Assembly: GCA_037043015.1 (NCBI GenBank) | Contig: CM073324.1 | Coordinates: 4,147,413 to 4,211,412 of the forward strand | Direction of reading: 5' to 3' | From: Bryum argenteum | Lineage: Eukaryota; Streptophyta; Bryopsida; Bryales; Bryaceae | Length of the DNA: 64,000 nucleotides | Shown: piece after piece, positions 1 through 12,267 of the stretch | Layout of the letters: each line of letters opens with the position of its first letter | How positions within the stretch are numbered: the stretch's first letter is position 1 | The notes under the pieces: model-generated | What the model was told of the DNA's origin: nothing | Seen by the model: only the letters and a program-made list of their open reading frames with translations | The model's database searches: none | Position numbers and translations under genes: made by a program

Positions 1-37
1 AAAAATTCAAATTTCAACGGTCAAATTCAGGGTTGAA

Positions 38-48
38 GGTATATAAGA
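38..48 (+). promoter_or_regulatory. TATA box for the hAT transposase gene
   Basis: A clear TATA-type sequence (tatataag, 40-47) lies about 200 bases before the first in-frame ATG of the hAT gene. No other plus-strand gene is near it. The rest of the promoter lies outside the window, so it cannot be seen whether it has a GC-rich block like the other element promoters here. Confidence 0.5.
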
Positions 49-246
49 GAAGAGACACAAGGCCTCATTTCACTTCCGAATTGTGAATGCGACCCAACGT
101 CTCTGAGCTGCATAACTTTATGTTATGTGTCCGTTGCTTGGTACGTATTGAGTTCGGAAGTGCAGAGTTCGTTTACGAATTCTTGACATTTTTTTCTACA
201 TATCTACTACCACGTTTGATCATTTTGAGGTGTCCTACCTATCAAA

Positions 247-2893
247 ATGGCCAACAAATCATCCCCACCTTGGTTCACTGATGTTCATGAAGTACAAGGC
301 TAACCTACCACGACCCCAACGGTCCAATGCAATCTCTGTCATAAGGTTTTGAGCAAGAGGCTAGAACGGCAGCTCAGTCACCTTGGTTATGAAGGCAAGC
401 GTGGGGTCCGCCTTAATACAGTTACGCTTTGTCCAAAATTGAACACCCGAGTGATGGATTTATTTCGAAGATGTGACGGGCGGTTCCCTCCACATAATGG
501 AGAAATGAGCGGTGCACATTCAATACCATCGTCATCAGAAGTTCCGAATGTTGGCACGCCAAGGTCCACTGGTGGAGACTCTTGCGTGGGATCCTCTCAA
601 GCTACCCCTTTGATTCCATCAACACCTTTAGTTGGATCAATCTCCGTCGTTCCTAACTTCGCGGGACAAGTGAGGGTTGGTGGGCATATCAATAGGGCGA
701 TAAAACAATCTGTGATTGAAGATGGTTTTGCTGAAGCGGATAGGCGGGAACTAGACATACTTTGGGCAAAGTTTTTCTATGAAGCAAACGTACCGTTTGC
801 TGTAGCACGGAATCCGATCTTCAAGGAAGCCGTAATGAAAACTGCGTCTTTCCGAAAACCATATGTCCCTCCTTCTTACCATGACATTCGGACAAAGTTG
901 TTGGGACAAGTAAAAAGTGATCTAGAAGGAAAACTAGATAGTAGACTCAAGGAGAGCCTTCGGAAGTTCGGGGGAACTTTAGCCATGGATGGATGGTCAT
1001 CTGTGAGTAGTCGTCCTCTTGTGAATGCAATGCTAGTGACTCTATTTGGAGGAGAGCTTTTTCTTGGCGCCGTCGATACTACGGCAAAGAAAAGACAAAG
1101 AATGTATATGGCCTCTATCATGGTCAAGTTCATCAAACAAGTTGGCCCGAGAACGTTGTCCAAGTCCGCACGGACAACGCTTCGTAATGATTGATGCCTC
1201 TCGATTAGTCGTTGAGGATTATCCCCATATATTCATTCGGGATGCGCCACGCATGCGATGGATTTGTTGTTGGAAGATTGGGGAAAGGCGTCATGGGTGA
1301 AAGAAACTTTGGAGAAGGCCAAGGGCTTGGTCAAGTTCATTAAAAATCGTCAAATGCCTTTAGCCGTGTTTCGTAAACACGAGACAAGGTTTAGCCTATT
1401 GATGCCAGGAAAACAAGATTTGCGTGCAATTTTATAATGATAGATCGCTTATTGCGGGTTCGCGATTCTTTGGAGCAAACGTTGTAGATCCCCGATGGTT
1501 GTCATATGCCTCGAAGAAGTCTCTATCGCCTAGAGATAAATTTATCGGAGTCCCGCAACGTAAGAAAAGTGGTTTTGGATGACGGTTTCGGAGGCGTTGT
1601 ACAAACTTCCGAGATATGGTGGCCCCGATGAGTGTATGCTCTTCGGGAATTCGACGGCAAGGAGCCTTGTACGGGCAAGGCTTTGCATATCGTTCGTCGT
1701 CACTCGAGAAGCATGTATCGACGCTATCTACGTAACCATTTTCTCTCCCGACGGATTTAGCGGTCATTGCGAAGGAGAACTTTTACGCAAGGAAAAAGAT
1801 GATGACAACAGATTCGCTTCTGTCTTTGGTGCACTTTTGAATCCTTATTTACTACATGACAAAGAGTTAGCAGATGATACCGAGGTGTCGGCATGGGTGC
1901 GGGCGTGTTCTAAAAACTCTATGTGCTCCGGGCACTTATCATGATGTGGCGAATGAATATATGGCATTTCGAATGAGGAGTGCACCATTTCATGAGATGT
2001 TGGATCCTACTGAGTCGAAATGTTCTCCCTTTGTTTGGTGGGAAATTGAAGGGTTTGTTGGAAAACTCCTTGCTCCGATTGCAAAGCGAATCCTAGCTCA
2101 AACGGTGTCATCGTCGGCGTGCAAACGCAATTGGAGCAGTTACTCTTTCGTTCACGATAGGAAGCGGAATCGGTTGCTACCGGAAAGGGCTGATGACTTG
2201 GTCTTTGTATACACCAACTCAAAGTTACTTGCAAACGCAAAGTTAACGGATGAGAAGAGGTGGTACTCGGAGAACTTGGATGTAGAGGATCGTGACGTAC
2301 GTGACTCCGAGGATGAAGAAACCCCCCATAACTCAATTGGTGAAGGCTTTTCGGATCACGTTTTAGAGGACCTAGAAGATGACCTCAATAGCATCCCCGC
2401 TATGAGAAATATGATGTCCGCCACTACGGACGAACCTGCGTTGCCTGCTGTTGCCTCTCGGTCTCTATTTCAAAAATGTGATTTAGAGGTCCCTACAGTG
2501 ATGGAGAAATCTTCCAAACGTTTGGTGTCACTTTCAAATCAAGTGCGACCCCGAACAGTACGTACCGATTCCGGCGGAATCTCTAGTGACTCGGATGTAC
2601 CGCTTCTTCAATTGGGATACAAGAACCTTCCAGGAGGTTCAGGGCTACGGAAGAAGGAGCCTCCAAGAGTTATGACGAAACGTAAAGCTCCAATGCTTCC
2701 GTTTCTTCATGATAAACCGAAGAATCCCCTTGATGCCATTGAGAATGCGGGAAAATTCAAGATCATTCATCCGGGAAGTCACAAACGAAGAATCAAACAA
2801 GAAGTTAGTAGTGATTTGAAGATGACCCTACGGGATCTAGCGGAGTCAAGTCAAAGGAGACAGCGATTATGCAATTCCCACGGATGTGGATGA
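247..2893 (+). pseudogene. hAT-family transposase, broken copy
   Basis: Cut-and-paste DNA transposase of the plant hAT superfamily. From the N-terminus there is a BED-like zinc-finger remnant (CNLCHK, then a His and a late Cys) at about 325-430, and a DUF659-type region with the signature AMDGWSS at about 985-1,005. The central catalytic region, including a HAMDLLLEDWGK segment near 1,250-1,285, is readable in shifting frames. The C-terminal hAT dimerisation domain with SSACKRNWS and KRNRL lies at about 2,110-2,180. The chosen start is the ATG at 247. An in-frame TAA at 301-303 cuts off the BED part, and the frame changes at least twice between 1,190 and 1,875, so no full protein is made. Terminal inverted repeats and target duplication were not found. 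It converges on the minus-strand RING-like gene, and the two 3' ends are under 400 bases apart. Family call is firm; exact edges are not. Confidence 0.85.
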
Positions 2894-3279
2894 ATAGAAA
2901 TTAATTACATGCTCGGACACGTAGTAGAGGTCTAGCATACTTCGTGTATGTTTTTGGGCGGTATAGCTCGTGAAACTTTATTACCAAACAGTTGATGTGT
3001 TCGTACTTTATTTTGTCACGAAAATGTCGGTGAATAGTCAACAAAAGACTATTACATCATAAGAAATAAAAACTTCATTACAAAAACCATGCATTACAAA
3101 TCCAAAATGGTATGCGACTCTATTCCGGGAACTATAACCGTTCTAAACCGTCTCACGCTTCTATTATTGATTTCTATTACATCGCAATCGAATGCTCTTC
3201 TCGTATCAATCGTATGTGCTATACTACGAGTCCGGGGTCTTTGGCTTGGTCTAGCAATTCTACCGCCCTCATCGTATTC
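2894..3279. other. Shared 3' spacer between convergent genes
   Basis: AT-rich spacer between the 3' ends of the hAT gene and the minus-strand RING-like gene. It contains A-rich tracts (for example around 3,060-3,090) that could serve polyadenylation. No gene is recognised in it. Confidence 0.4.
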
Positions 3280-6200
3280 TTAATCCTTTATGACAATTTC
3301 TCTGTTGTTGCCCGACATCCAACTCTCGTCGCTCTCATTGCCATCATCCCTTTTCCGTTTCTTGGGTGGGTTAGCATTTTTGGAACGGAAGAATTTCATG
3401 GCCTCCTCGATTCGTCCCACCACATCCTTCACAAAGGAGTCCCTTTGTGATAGACGCCAATAACTCCGGCCGGGTCTTTGATCATTGTCGTCCAATGAGT
3501 AATGATGTTCTTAATGCGCCACTCAAATTTCTCTACCGCCTCCCAGAAAGTACAGTCTGCGTCTTTGAAAGATTCCTCCTTCGTTGAAATCCGTAAGTGT
3601 GCGGCCTCTTCCAATTTCGCTAGGACTAAAACCCTTCCAATCGGCCTATCATCGTACTTCTTGTACTCCTCTCCAAACTCAATGTCACTTGTTACCTCAT
3701 GCCACAAACCATCTTCTCTCTTCTCCACTCTCTTTGGAGGGCATCGGAAGAAACGATTGTGTTCAATACTCCAATGTCCTCCAAAGTTGCGGCAAAACAT
3801 CTCTCGTTGCTCGCTGTCTTCAATATCTCGCGCCCTAATCTCCACCTCGTAGTCACGTGTCATCCAAAGCAATGGATCATGTCTCGCCTACATATCATCT
3901 TTGCTTGAGAGTGGTGTTTTGATGTTGAACTATCCCATTCAAGTGCTTTCCCCCACTCACGAAAGTTGTGAAGTTTCTTTGGAAGTTGATCCAAAGGGAG
4001 ATTCCATCGGTTGAACTTGTGCCCAGGTGGCATGACATCGCGCATCCCCATCACTTCGTAGAATCTCGTGCTAATTGGAGAACGACATATAGGACATGAT
4101 GATTTTCCCCGGGCAGCGCTTGCTATGCAAGTAACATGAAAGTTATGGCCACATTGGCCCGGTGTGTACGCTCTTACGGACCGAAATGATATCGGCACAT
4201 GCCACATTTTTCCTTGATATTGTCGGGGGTCGCATGTGTAAACTACATTTCGATTTGATTGAGAATGCGATGAGAATGAGTTGTATGGCACCCATCCTTC
4301 TGCCACTTCCAAACTCCAATCAATATCATCATCTTTTCCCATCCGATTGAAATTTGTTCGCTCCATCATCTCCTCCACATCACCCCAAATAGTGACCTTA
4401 GTAGGTTCGTGTTCTCGTAATCTTTCGTATTTTTTAAATTCCTCCAATGATGTATTCACATGTTCACTCGAACCATATGATTTGGCGGCGATCTTTTTCA
4501 GATCATGTTGTGCCTTTGAAACCATGGCCTCCCTATCTTGAAGTCGGTGAACCCAAGCCAACCAAGGCAATATGTTCTCTTCGCGTGGTGTATAATCCAC
4601 ATTTCTCAATGCCATTCGTATGGATTCTAGTTCAGCTCGTGCCTCATCTCTCTGCTTCATCATTGCCTCCAATTGCATTTCCAATGTTTCTTTAGGACAT
4701 TGATTATGTAGGCAAGCTTTTCCCTTCGAATGTGTATCATCCTCTATACGCACGCCTCTCCTTCCATTGTCCTCCAATTCCGTATCATCTTCCAAATTGA
4801 TGATTTGTTTTCCTTTCTCCTGCGTATTGAACCGTGCTTCCTTCTCATGAATGTCCTCTGCTGCCTCAGTAGGCCCTGGCTTGCATGATGGAGTACCTTT
4901 CATCTCCGGGCCATCACTCTTATTATTCCCATCAAAATTAGATGGGATAAGATCACCTTCCCTTTCGATCCTTTCTTCAATTTTTGAAATTGGAGAAATA
5001 TCTTTTGGATTTAGGGGAAGATCTTCCACATCACCTTCTTCGGGAGGATTCAAAATGTTCATCGCTTGCTCCATGAGATTGCAGTAGTACGGGGATTTTT
5101 TGCGCTCATATCCATTAAGTTTGAAATCATAAACCACCTTTTCAATCACGGTAATTGCTACGGAATACTTCGCCTCAAGACTAGCAAGATCCTCCAAATC
5201 CTTTATCCTTGATTTCATATACGGGAGCCATTTCTCTAATATCTTCTCGTAGTCTATAGCTGCTTCTAGCATTCGAGGCATCATTAGGGCAAGAGTTTGA
5301 GACATTTCTAAAAACCATGGAGCCATAGCAGCAAGAACTTCAGTCCCGATTTTCATATCGGTCCCAGCTTCCAATATTGAGATTTTTTTGGTATCTTCCC
5401 ACTTCAACTTCGTCTCACCATCTGGAGCCGAACCCTCGTATATGATCTTCGCTATTTCGTCAATATAAGTGAGAAACTCTCTCAGTTTCTTGTTGCTTGG
5501 TACTCCTTCATATATCTCTTCGAAATTTGACATCCAATCCTTCTCCATCTGCGGAGTAATGGAATCTGGCATGGATGTTGTTTCCATTGGTTTACTTGGC
5601 CCTGCCTCATTCGATTTTGGATTCGAGAAGGTCAAATTTAGGCCATTGGGAATAATAGGGTTATCTGGAATGAGAGGGGAGAGTACCTCTTCCACTACAT
5701 TCTCTAAGTCCCCCACCTGATCTTGCACTGCATTCGCCTCTTCCAATGACTGGTCTCCAACTGCGTTTACATCCCGAAGCCTATCAACTGAAGATTGTTC
5801 GTTTGATAGACCATCCGTGGCAAGAGGAATGTCTGTATCCTTTGTAACGACATTCTCATCATCCGTTGTATCCTCCCCAGCCTTTTTTTTTTTTTTTTCC
5901 TCAAAAGCTCCAAAATATGCTTTGTCAAGGCAGATTGTGGATCAAAGCAATCTGGGATATGCTTCTGCTTCCTCTCAATTCGAAGCGGAAATTGAGTATT
6001 AGTTTGGTACGTGCTCCAATTTATCTTCCATTTGTAGTATCAACTCAAAGATATACCATTGCCAACAATTGGTAACAAAAGTACCCTTTTGTTTTGGCAC
6101 GATCCCGAACAAGGCCCGCCATACTTCCTCTGCACGGTGGATAAAGTGATCATCCTTGCATGTTTCCGGGTTGCAACAAAAGTTCTTGGTATGAACTGTA

Positions 6201-6440
6201 TGACATTATTTAGGCCAAAGTTTGCCAATGTGAAACATCTTCACATATTTCTTGCAAATTTGAGCGGTCCAATACTCCGTCACCTCCGATTCCCAAACCG
6301 CGTTCCGCTTTAATGTCTTCATTCTCTAAAATCTCCCAATTCACCCATGAGTTGCACCTTTTTGTTTATTCCTCATCTTAGGCGCCTCACGATATCATCA
6401 ATTCTCCACCTCCATACTCGTGTTCACGTTCTCGGTCGAC
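3280..6440 (-). pseudogene. Coiled-coil protein with RING-like finger, element-borne, broken
   Basis: Function unknown. The longest open part is 5,746-3,860 (628 residues), and the open frame extends upstream of that Met to a 17-18 base A-run near 5,882-5,900 (minus strand). An N-terminal segment near 6,295-6,208 carries the motif ICKKYVKM...KLWP and ends at an in-frame stop. The middle is acidic, with helical and coiled-coil stretches. Near 4,165-4,050 there is the second half of a RING-type finger (CGHNFHVTC, then CPICR). The first Cys pair is not evident, so zinc-ligase function is doubtful. The protein continues in other frames at 3,872-3,429 and 3,495-3,280, ending in a Lys/Arg-rich tail, so at least two frameshifts break it in addition to the 5' lesions. 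It is read from a TATA box at about 6,622 beside GC-rich block A. It may be a captured or accessory gene of the hAT-like element. Confidence 0.6.
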
Positions 6441-6619
6441 GTCATCGTGCAAGTATCACCGAAGGATCCACGGGACGAAGTAGCCGCAACAAATGTGAAA
6501 AAAAACCGACCCCCTTCTCCTCTCCAACTAGAATGCAAGCAGGCGCCTTAGCAATCGGAGAACATTCGAATTGGGTTACCATGAGGAGAGGAAGTGGTGG
6601 AAAATGAAGCCGGACGGCC

Positions 6620-6628
6620 CTTTATAGT
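6620..6628 (-). promoter_or_regulatory. TATA box at the edge of GC block A
   Basis: On the minus strand this reads actataaag, placed at the inner edge of GC block A and pointing into the RING-like gene. Blocks C and D have a TATA-type sequence in the same relative place. Confidence 0.6.
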
Positions 6629-6629
6629 G

Positions 6630-6912
6630 CCCTCATGCCGGACCGCCGATCAACCGCCGACCGCCCGGGCTGCCGTCGGAAGCCCCGGACCGGCCGACCG
6701 CTCGCTGGACCGGCCGACCGGTCCCGGCCTCGCTGACCCGGTCCCGGCCTCGCCGACCGGTCCCCCGGTCCTGCCGACCGAGCCCCCGGACCGACCGTCG
6801 GGCCATTCGGGACCGGCCGACTGATCGCCCGGACCGCCCGGGCCTGGCCGACCGACCTTGACGGCCGAACCTTCGCACGCCGGGCCTGGCGGACCGGCCG
6901 CCGGCCGCCGCT
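6630..6912. repeat. GC-rich block A (CCGACCG-type degenerate array)
   Basis: About 280 bases of very GC-rich sequence made of degenerate 7-11 base units such as ccgaccggtc and cggaccggcc, in an otherwise AT-rich region. It directly abuts the TATA box of the minus-strand gene. Long open frames rich in Arg, Pro, Gly and Asp run through it on both strands; they come from the repeat and are not genes. Three similar blocks lie at 9,672-9,860, 12,325-12,622 and 48,346-48,725. Confidence 0.8.
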
Positions 6913-7189
6913 CTAAAACCTAACCCAAAAATTTCTTGGGCCCGTTTACAAACCCTAGGCATCAACCAATGAAGATCTATCTATCTCTAAAATTTTAAAT
7001 TTGGGCCCTCGAAGTGGGCATTAGGACTTTATATTGCAAGATCCATTCTATGACCCACTTTGTAAAGTACAGCTAAAGTTAAGGCCCACTTTAAGTCCAA
7101 GTGGGCTCAACTCCAAATGGGCCCAACTTCAAATGGCCTCTAGTATAAAGTAGCCGTAAAAAGTGCCAAAACCCCTCAAAACCAACTTG
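6913..7189. other. Flank between GC block A and repeat R1, no gene seen
   Basis: About 278 bases with several GGGCCC/TGGGCC motifs. The same 278-base distance separates GC block B from repeat R2, which suggests that block, spacer and repeat were duplicated as one unit, though the spacer sequences are hard to align by eye. Confidence 0.4.
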
Positions 7190-9000
7190 TTATGAATTTC
7201 ACTTCAATCTGAAAATGATGAAATTTCGTAAATTCTCTTGTGTACTAATACATTATCATCTCGCAATCTATGAGGCTCTATGAATCAAACTTTTATGCAC
7301 ATGACTTACAAGAGTATGTGTATTAGGGCATCCTCAATGGACACTAAATAACCGCCCTTTGTACCAAATTCTATGTTTTGAGTGATTTTGAATTAGAAAA
7401 TACAATTACCAACGTTAGAAGCGCATGTAAATAAACGTGAGATAGATCTCAAGAAAAAAGAAATGTGGATAAAACTTTCTTCCCAAATTGTGTAAACTTT
7501 CTCTACCAATTTAAAGTTGTTTTTTTTAGATTTGTTTTAGGTTTTTTTTTTTTAATTAGACCTAGTTGCTTAAAAGTTCCTACTTAACCGTCTCCCTTGG
7601 AACGAATTTCTTATACTAATAGGATAATTATAAACTGGTAATTATTGTTCTTCAACAAGATAGATAGATAAGAACTCCAATTTTCATATCGAATATAACA
7701 ATTGTATATAAATATAACCAAAGAACTCACAACAAAAAATAGTCTCTACCTTCTTACCCACGAGTTTATATATCCACCTAAAAGTCTTTCTATAGTCTTT
7801 TACTTTCCTATTTTTAAAAACAAATCTTATTAATAGATCAATTAGAGAAATCTAACTCTTCATGTATTTAAATTATTTATATTTAAAGTAGGATGTGTAT
7901 ATTTATGTATATACTATGTATTAATAAATTAGAATATGTATATTTATGTATGTACTTTCTATTTCAAAGTATAATATGTATATGAAGGTATATATTATAT
8001 ATAATATATATTATAATTGTATTGTATTATTGTTGAATTTATAATAAATATAATATTTACTATATACATCAATACATGTATAGTATGTATATTTATGTAT
8101 GTACTTTTTGATTTATAGTTCTAGCACACAAAGTAGAATTGATTTGCTTTACCTCTAAATATGTATTTAAAGAGAACCACTATTTATATAAAACTAGTTT
8201 ACCTGTAAATAAATTTTTAGCCTTAAATCGCTATTTATGTAGAGTGACTTTACCTCTAAATATGTTTTTAGCAAAAACCGCTCTATCTTTACCGTATAGT
8301 GTATATATATTATTTATTTAATTCTCTTCATTTCAGAGGGGACCCGAGTTCAGAACCAACATCCGAGATGAGACTATAACATGTCCAATATATAATAAAG
8401 GAATTAGCCTATAAAGGTTTGTAAAATAATGTATTGGATATGGAAAAATAAAAATATTAGCCAGGGGAAATTAATAAATCCTAGACCATAAACCTTATAT
8501 CCTATGCACAAGTGATTTTATCCACAATATACTCTAAATGAAAAAGCGATGGCTATTCAAAACATTCTATTCCCTAATCAATCCATCGAAGTTTCTAATA
8601 TAAGAATAATCAACTTCATTTAACATAAAATAGAAGTACTATACGTGTACAAGATCAAATATAATTATAACTTTATAAGTTGATGCCATTATTGCCATAT
8701 GTTAAAAACTTATAGGGTGCGATATTTTTATAAATTTATTTGTAACGCTTTTTACTTCTCTTAATTTGTGATCACAAAATAGAAAACAATAGAACTGTAT
8801 TTCTATTACCTTTACAAGAGGTAAATAAATAATTACTCAAATAAATACACAACGATGGAGTTATTTCTAAATGCACATCAAATAATATAGACCATAAAAT
8901 GTGGACAACTTAAGGGCTAAATAGGAAGTTTAAATATTGACTAATACGGTAATACCAAAGTTATGAAAACAAAATACTCACACATGCTCACCTACATTTA
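7190..9000. repeat. Non-coding AT-rich repeat R1
   Basis: Three blocks match R2 in the same order and orientation: 7,190-7,320 with 10,138-10,262, 8,675-8,836 with 10,642-10,805, and 8,900-8,990 with 10,985-11,060. Between the first two blocks R1 carries about 1.35 kb against about 0.4 kb in R2. That extra DNA includes several copies of a tatgtatatttatgtatgta-type phrase (near 7,890, 7,935 and 8,085), an AT microsatellite near 7,990-8,030 and the 50-bp tandem array. No gene is recognised. Confidence 0.65.
8148..8297 (+). repeat. Three-unit tandem repeat, period 50-51 bp
   Basis: Units begin at 8,148, 8,198 and 8,249 with tttacctctaaat or a one-base variant. Each goes on with a diverged aaccactattta / aatcgctattta / aaccgctctatc segment. 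The array is AT-rich, non-coding and inside R1. Confidence 0.7.
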
Positions 9001-9671
9001 ATATATACTTAGATCTCTCCAATGTTAGACATAAGTATACTCTCATCAAGGAATAGCTAAAAATTCCCGAACGTGATATGAGAGGATTTAGGGCCACCTC
9101 AAAGTGCACAATAGGGGCCAAGCCATTAATGGGGCCAATACATGAGAACATCTCCTTGTGAGAATGGATCAATTTTTGACAAAAGTTGGGACATTCAAGA
9201 AATGAATGTCAATTCATGGCCTAAAAGCGTTTTCTTGATTCAAATTAAGAAAGAATATTTTTAAGAAATAAAATCAATGAGAACAAATCTAAAACATGGA
9301 CTCTAGCTAATAATAAGAATTGGCCCCATAACCTTCGTTTTCCTTCTAGAAATGGGCACCAACTCCCAACACCTTCACAAATGGGGGAATCGGCATGGGA
9401 GATATGTTGGCCTTGACTCCTCTTGTAAAGAGTCCCTTATTATAGAATTATTTAGAGCCTAGAGTATCTTTGTCATAAAACATTCTTGTTTCTGACAAAG
9501 AGATCTTCCCGACATTCCCTTGTCAGAACATTCCCTACCCTGATTTAGACGCCACGTGGACGAGAGACGCTAAATATAGAAATGCAAATATGCAATGCAG
9601 GGAAGTGAGAGAAGTTGAGGAAACGGGGAGTTTTGGCCTTCTGGGGAGAGGCAAGAAGAGGAGGGGGAGGG
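9001..9671. other. Intergenic stretch, no gene seen
   Basis: No coding region is supported. A CACGTG core (around 9,552-9,558) and a taaatata sequence near 9,571 lie just before GC block B and could belong to a promoter, but no gene follows in either direction. Confidence 0.4.
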
Positions 9672-9860
9672 AGGTACGCGGGCCGACCGACGGATAGTCG
9701 ACCGGTCGGTCGGCAGGCCGCCCGGCCGGTCCCCGGTCGCTCGGCCGGTCCCCGGTCGCCTGGTCGGTCGGTAGGCCGGTCATGCGGTCCCTCCGATCGG
9801 TCGGCCGGGCACGAGCGGCCCAGATTGACCGATCGTACATCGCCATCGAGCCGGCCGCTT
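9672..9860. repeat. GC-rich block B (CCGACCG-type degenerate array)
   Basis: Second copy of the GC-rich array, built from ggtcggtcgg and gaccggtc-like units. Unlike blocks A, C and D it has no recognisable gene beside it. It is followed after 278 bases by repeat R2, as block A is by R1. It therefore looks like a duplicated element end whose gene has been lost. Confidence 0.7.
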
Positions 9861-10064
9861 GGGGTTTTTTTTTCCTTTTTTTTTTATTCTTAGTTTCCAT
9901 TGTGTTACTGAAATCTTTCAAAATTTCATAGTATCCTTTTTAAATATTAATCCCTCTCAGATTTCTGTTATTAGATTCTCGGTGATTATTACACAATGAA
10001 AAAAGGAATCCTATGTTGATTTGTGAAATGCTATATATTCTTTATTCACGGATAGGGTTCAGTG

Positions 10065-10087
10065 GTTTAGGGTTTAGGGTTTAGGAT
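10065..10087 (+). repeat. Short interstitial telomere-like tract
   Basis: About three tandem TTTAGGG units followed by degenerate TTTAGGATTTAGG. This is the plant telomere repeat at an internal site. Such short tracts also occur as telo-box promoter motifs or as filler at repaired breaks. Confidence 0.7.
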
Positions 10088-10137
10088 TTAGGTTTATGGT
10101 TTACTTGAAGATTTCATAATTGCAGTAGCTTTGTTAT

Positions 10138-11200
10138 ATGAATTTTCACTTCGATCTAGAAATGATGAAATTTCGTAAATTCTCTTGTGTACTAACATAT
10201 TATGATCTTGTAATCTATGAGGCTATATGACTCAACTTTGGGGCACATGACCTACAACTATAACTCTATTTCAATATTGCATGGTTGAGAATGTAAGTTG
10301 AGCATCCTCATTTTAATATAGGACCCTTATTTTGGAAATGCGACATTTGGTAAAAAATGGGCATTAAGTTTGGGGAGTCTATAATCTTAGATGCTATGTT
10401 GAATGTTGAAAATACTACCAATATATTCCTTGCAATAAACTCGTGATTTATTCCATGTCAATAACATCTGCAAACAAAAATAAATAAAAACTAGATTATT
10501 TTGCAAATAATAACAATGCGATGGAGAAAAGTGGCATTGTAATCGATTAAAAATATAATTCAATACTACACCATACATACACGAATCCATTATTTTCATT
10601 CCACACACAATTGAGTTTCCAAAGATTTCCAACACCAATCTTTATAAGTTGATGCCATATGTTAAAAACTTTTAGAGTTGGATATTTTCAAAAATTTATT
10701 TGTCTCCCTTTTTACTTCTCTTTATTTGTGATCGCGAAATAGAAAACAATAGAATCGTGTTTCTATTACCTTTGTAAGAGGTAAATAAATAATTATTCAA
10801 ATAAATACAATAAAAAAAATGCTACTAATAATTATGTAAAAGAATATGTGCAAATTAAGTACAATGATATGTACTACATTATAAATATACTCCTACCTTA
10901 GTTCAAGGGTGTCAAACAAAAATAGCCAATAATAGAATGAGTTGTTTAGGCACAATGTTTTTTAAGTTAAGAGTATTCTTATGTCTAAATGTGGTCAATC
11001 TAAGGCCTAACACGGTAATACCAAAGTTATGAAACTAAATGGTCACACATGCTCTATAACTCTATTACAATATTACATGGTTGAGAATGTAAATTGTGCA
11101 TCTTCATTTTAATATAGGACCCTTCATTTGATAATGCGTCATTTGGTTAAAAATAGGCACTACGTTTGGGGAGTATATAATCTTAGATCCTATTGCAAAA
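10138..11200. repeat. Non-coding AT-rich repeat R2
   Basis: Diverged shorter copy of R1 (see that entry). It also holds a roughly 140-bp direct repeat: 10,255-10,398 and 11,058-11,200 share the phrase ataactctatt, the phrase catggttgagaatgtaa and a final ggggag-tataatcttaga segment. No coding sequence is recognised. Confidence 0.65.
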
Positions 11201-12267
11201 AAAAAAAAAAAAAACTTATTTTGTTCCTATAAGTCATTTTGAAGTATTCTAATTATAATGTGAATAAGAATGATATTAGAAAATATGAGTAATTATTATA
11301 TACGGTATAAATAAAACCACGTCCATTTACATAAAATTCAAGTGGGTTAGACTGAATGAATTTGAAAGAAACATATATGATAATGAAATTAAAGAGTATA
11401 TGATGAAAGTAAATGATGAAATTTTGCTTTTAGAATTAAAATTTTTTCTAAATATAGTATGTAGGTTGTAGAGTTTAATATTCTCAGTATACATATAATG
11501 AACGTTTGAACTCAATACTATTGTAAAAATACAAAATGCTAGAATGAAATCCAATAAGTACATATAATTCATACAGGAAGCCAAAAGAATACAAAGCATG
11601 AATGTGAGAAAGATTCATTATAATGTAGGAGTTAGGAGTAATGATCAAACGCATTTTATATTATTTATATGCATTCTCTATGCTTAAACATTACCTCTAC
11701 ATAAGTTAATTTATATCCATAAGAGTCTTATAGAAATATAATATTTTAAACCTACTGTTCACATGGAAGACACAAATTAGGATATAGTAGATTCTATCAT
11801 CCCTGGTTCTAAATTTGGGATGCATGTATGTATAATGGAATTTATATGTTATATGTTTTATACGTACACATATTTTCATGAATGCCAATAGCCTTCTATT
11901 ATAGTTCATGAGAAAATATATTTTTCTGCTAATACATGTTCATTGTAAGTTTGTAACCCTTAACCTCAAATGCCCAAGGGGGTGTAGACTCTAGAGCCTA
12001 GAAACACACGTTTTGCAAAGTGCGAGAGATGAAAATGAAGGTTAGCAATCTAGATCTCAACCGTACAACATTGTAGAAGACTTGGTTTAGGTCATGTGGA
12101 GGAAATTTGGACTCCAAGACCTGAACTATTAAAAAAAAAATCCTTTCTTCGTGGGCCATGGGAAAGCATGCCAGATGTTTGAAAAAATCAAAAAACAAGA
12201 CCTGTTTCTCCATCGGCGTTCATTTTCTTTCTTGCAATGGAAATCCACCATTTGTCTCAAAAAAATT
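11201..12267. other. AT-rich intergenic stretch, no gene seen
   Basis: Strongly AT-rich. Open frames here are short, hydrophobic and low in complexity, as expected by chance in such DNA. An A-run lies at about 11,197-11,215. No gene or RNA is supported. Confidence 0.45.

Noticed and set aside
6594-6965. Arg/Pro/Asp-rich open frames on both strands across GC block A, and the like at 9,535-9,921, 12,129-12,787 and 48,017-48,800
   Set aside because: They follow the CCGACCG repeat in several frames at once, have no domain, and overlap promoters; they are repeat artefacts.
9615-9921. GC block B with nearby CACGTG and taaatata as the promoter of an unseen gene
   Set aside because: No coding sequence follows in either direction, so only the repeat is reported.
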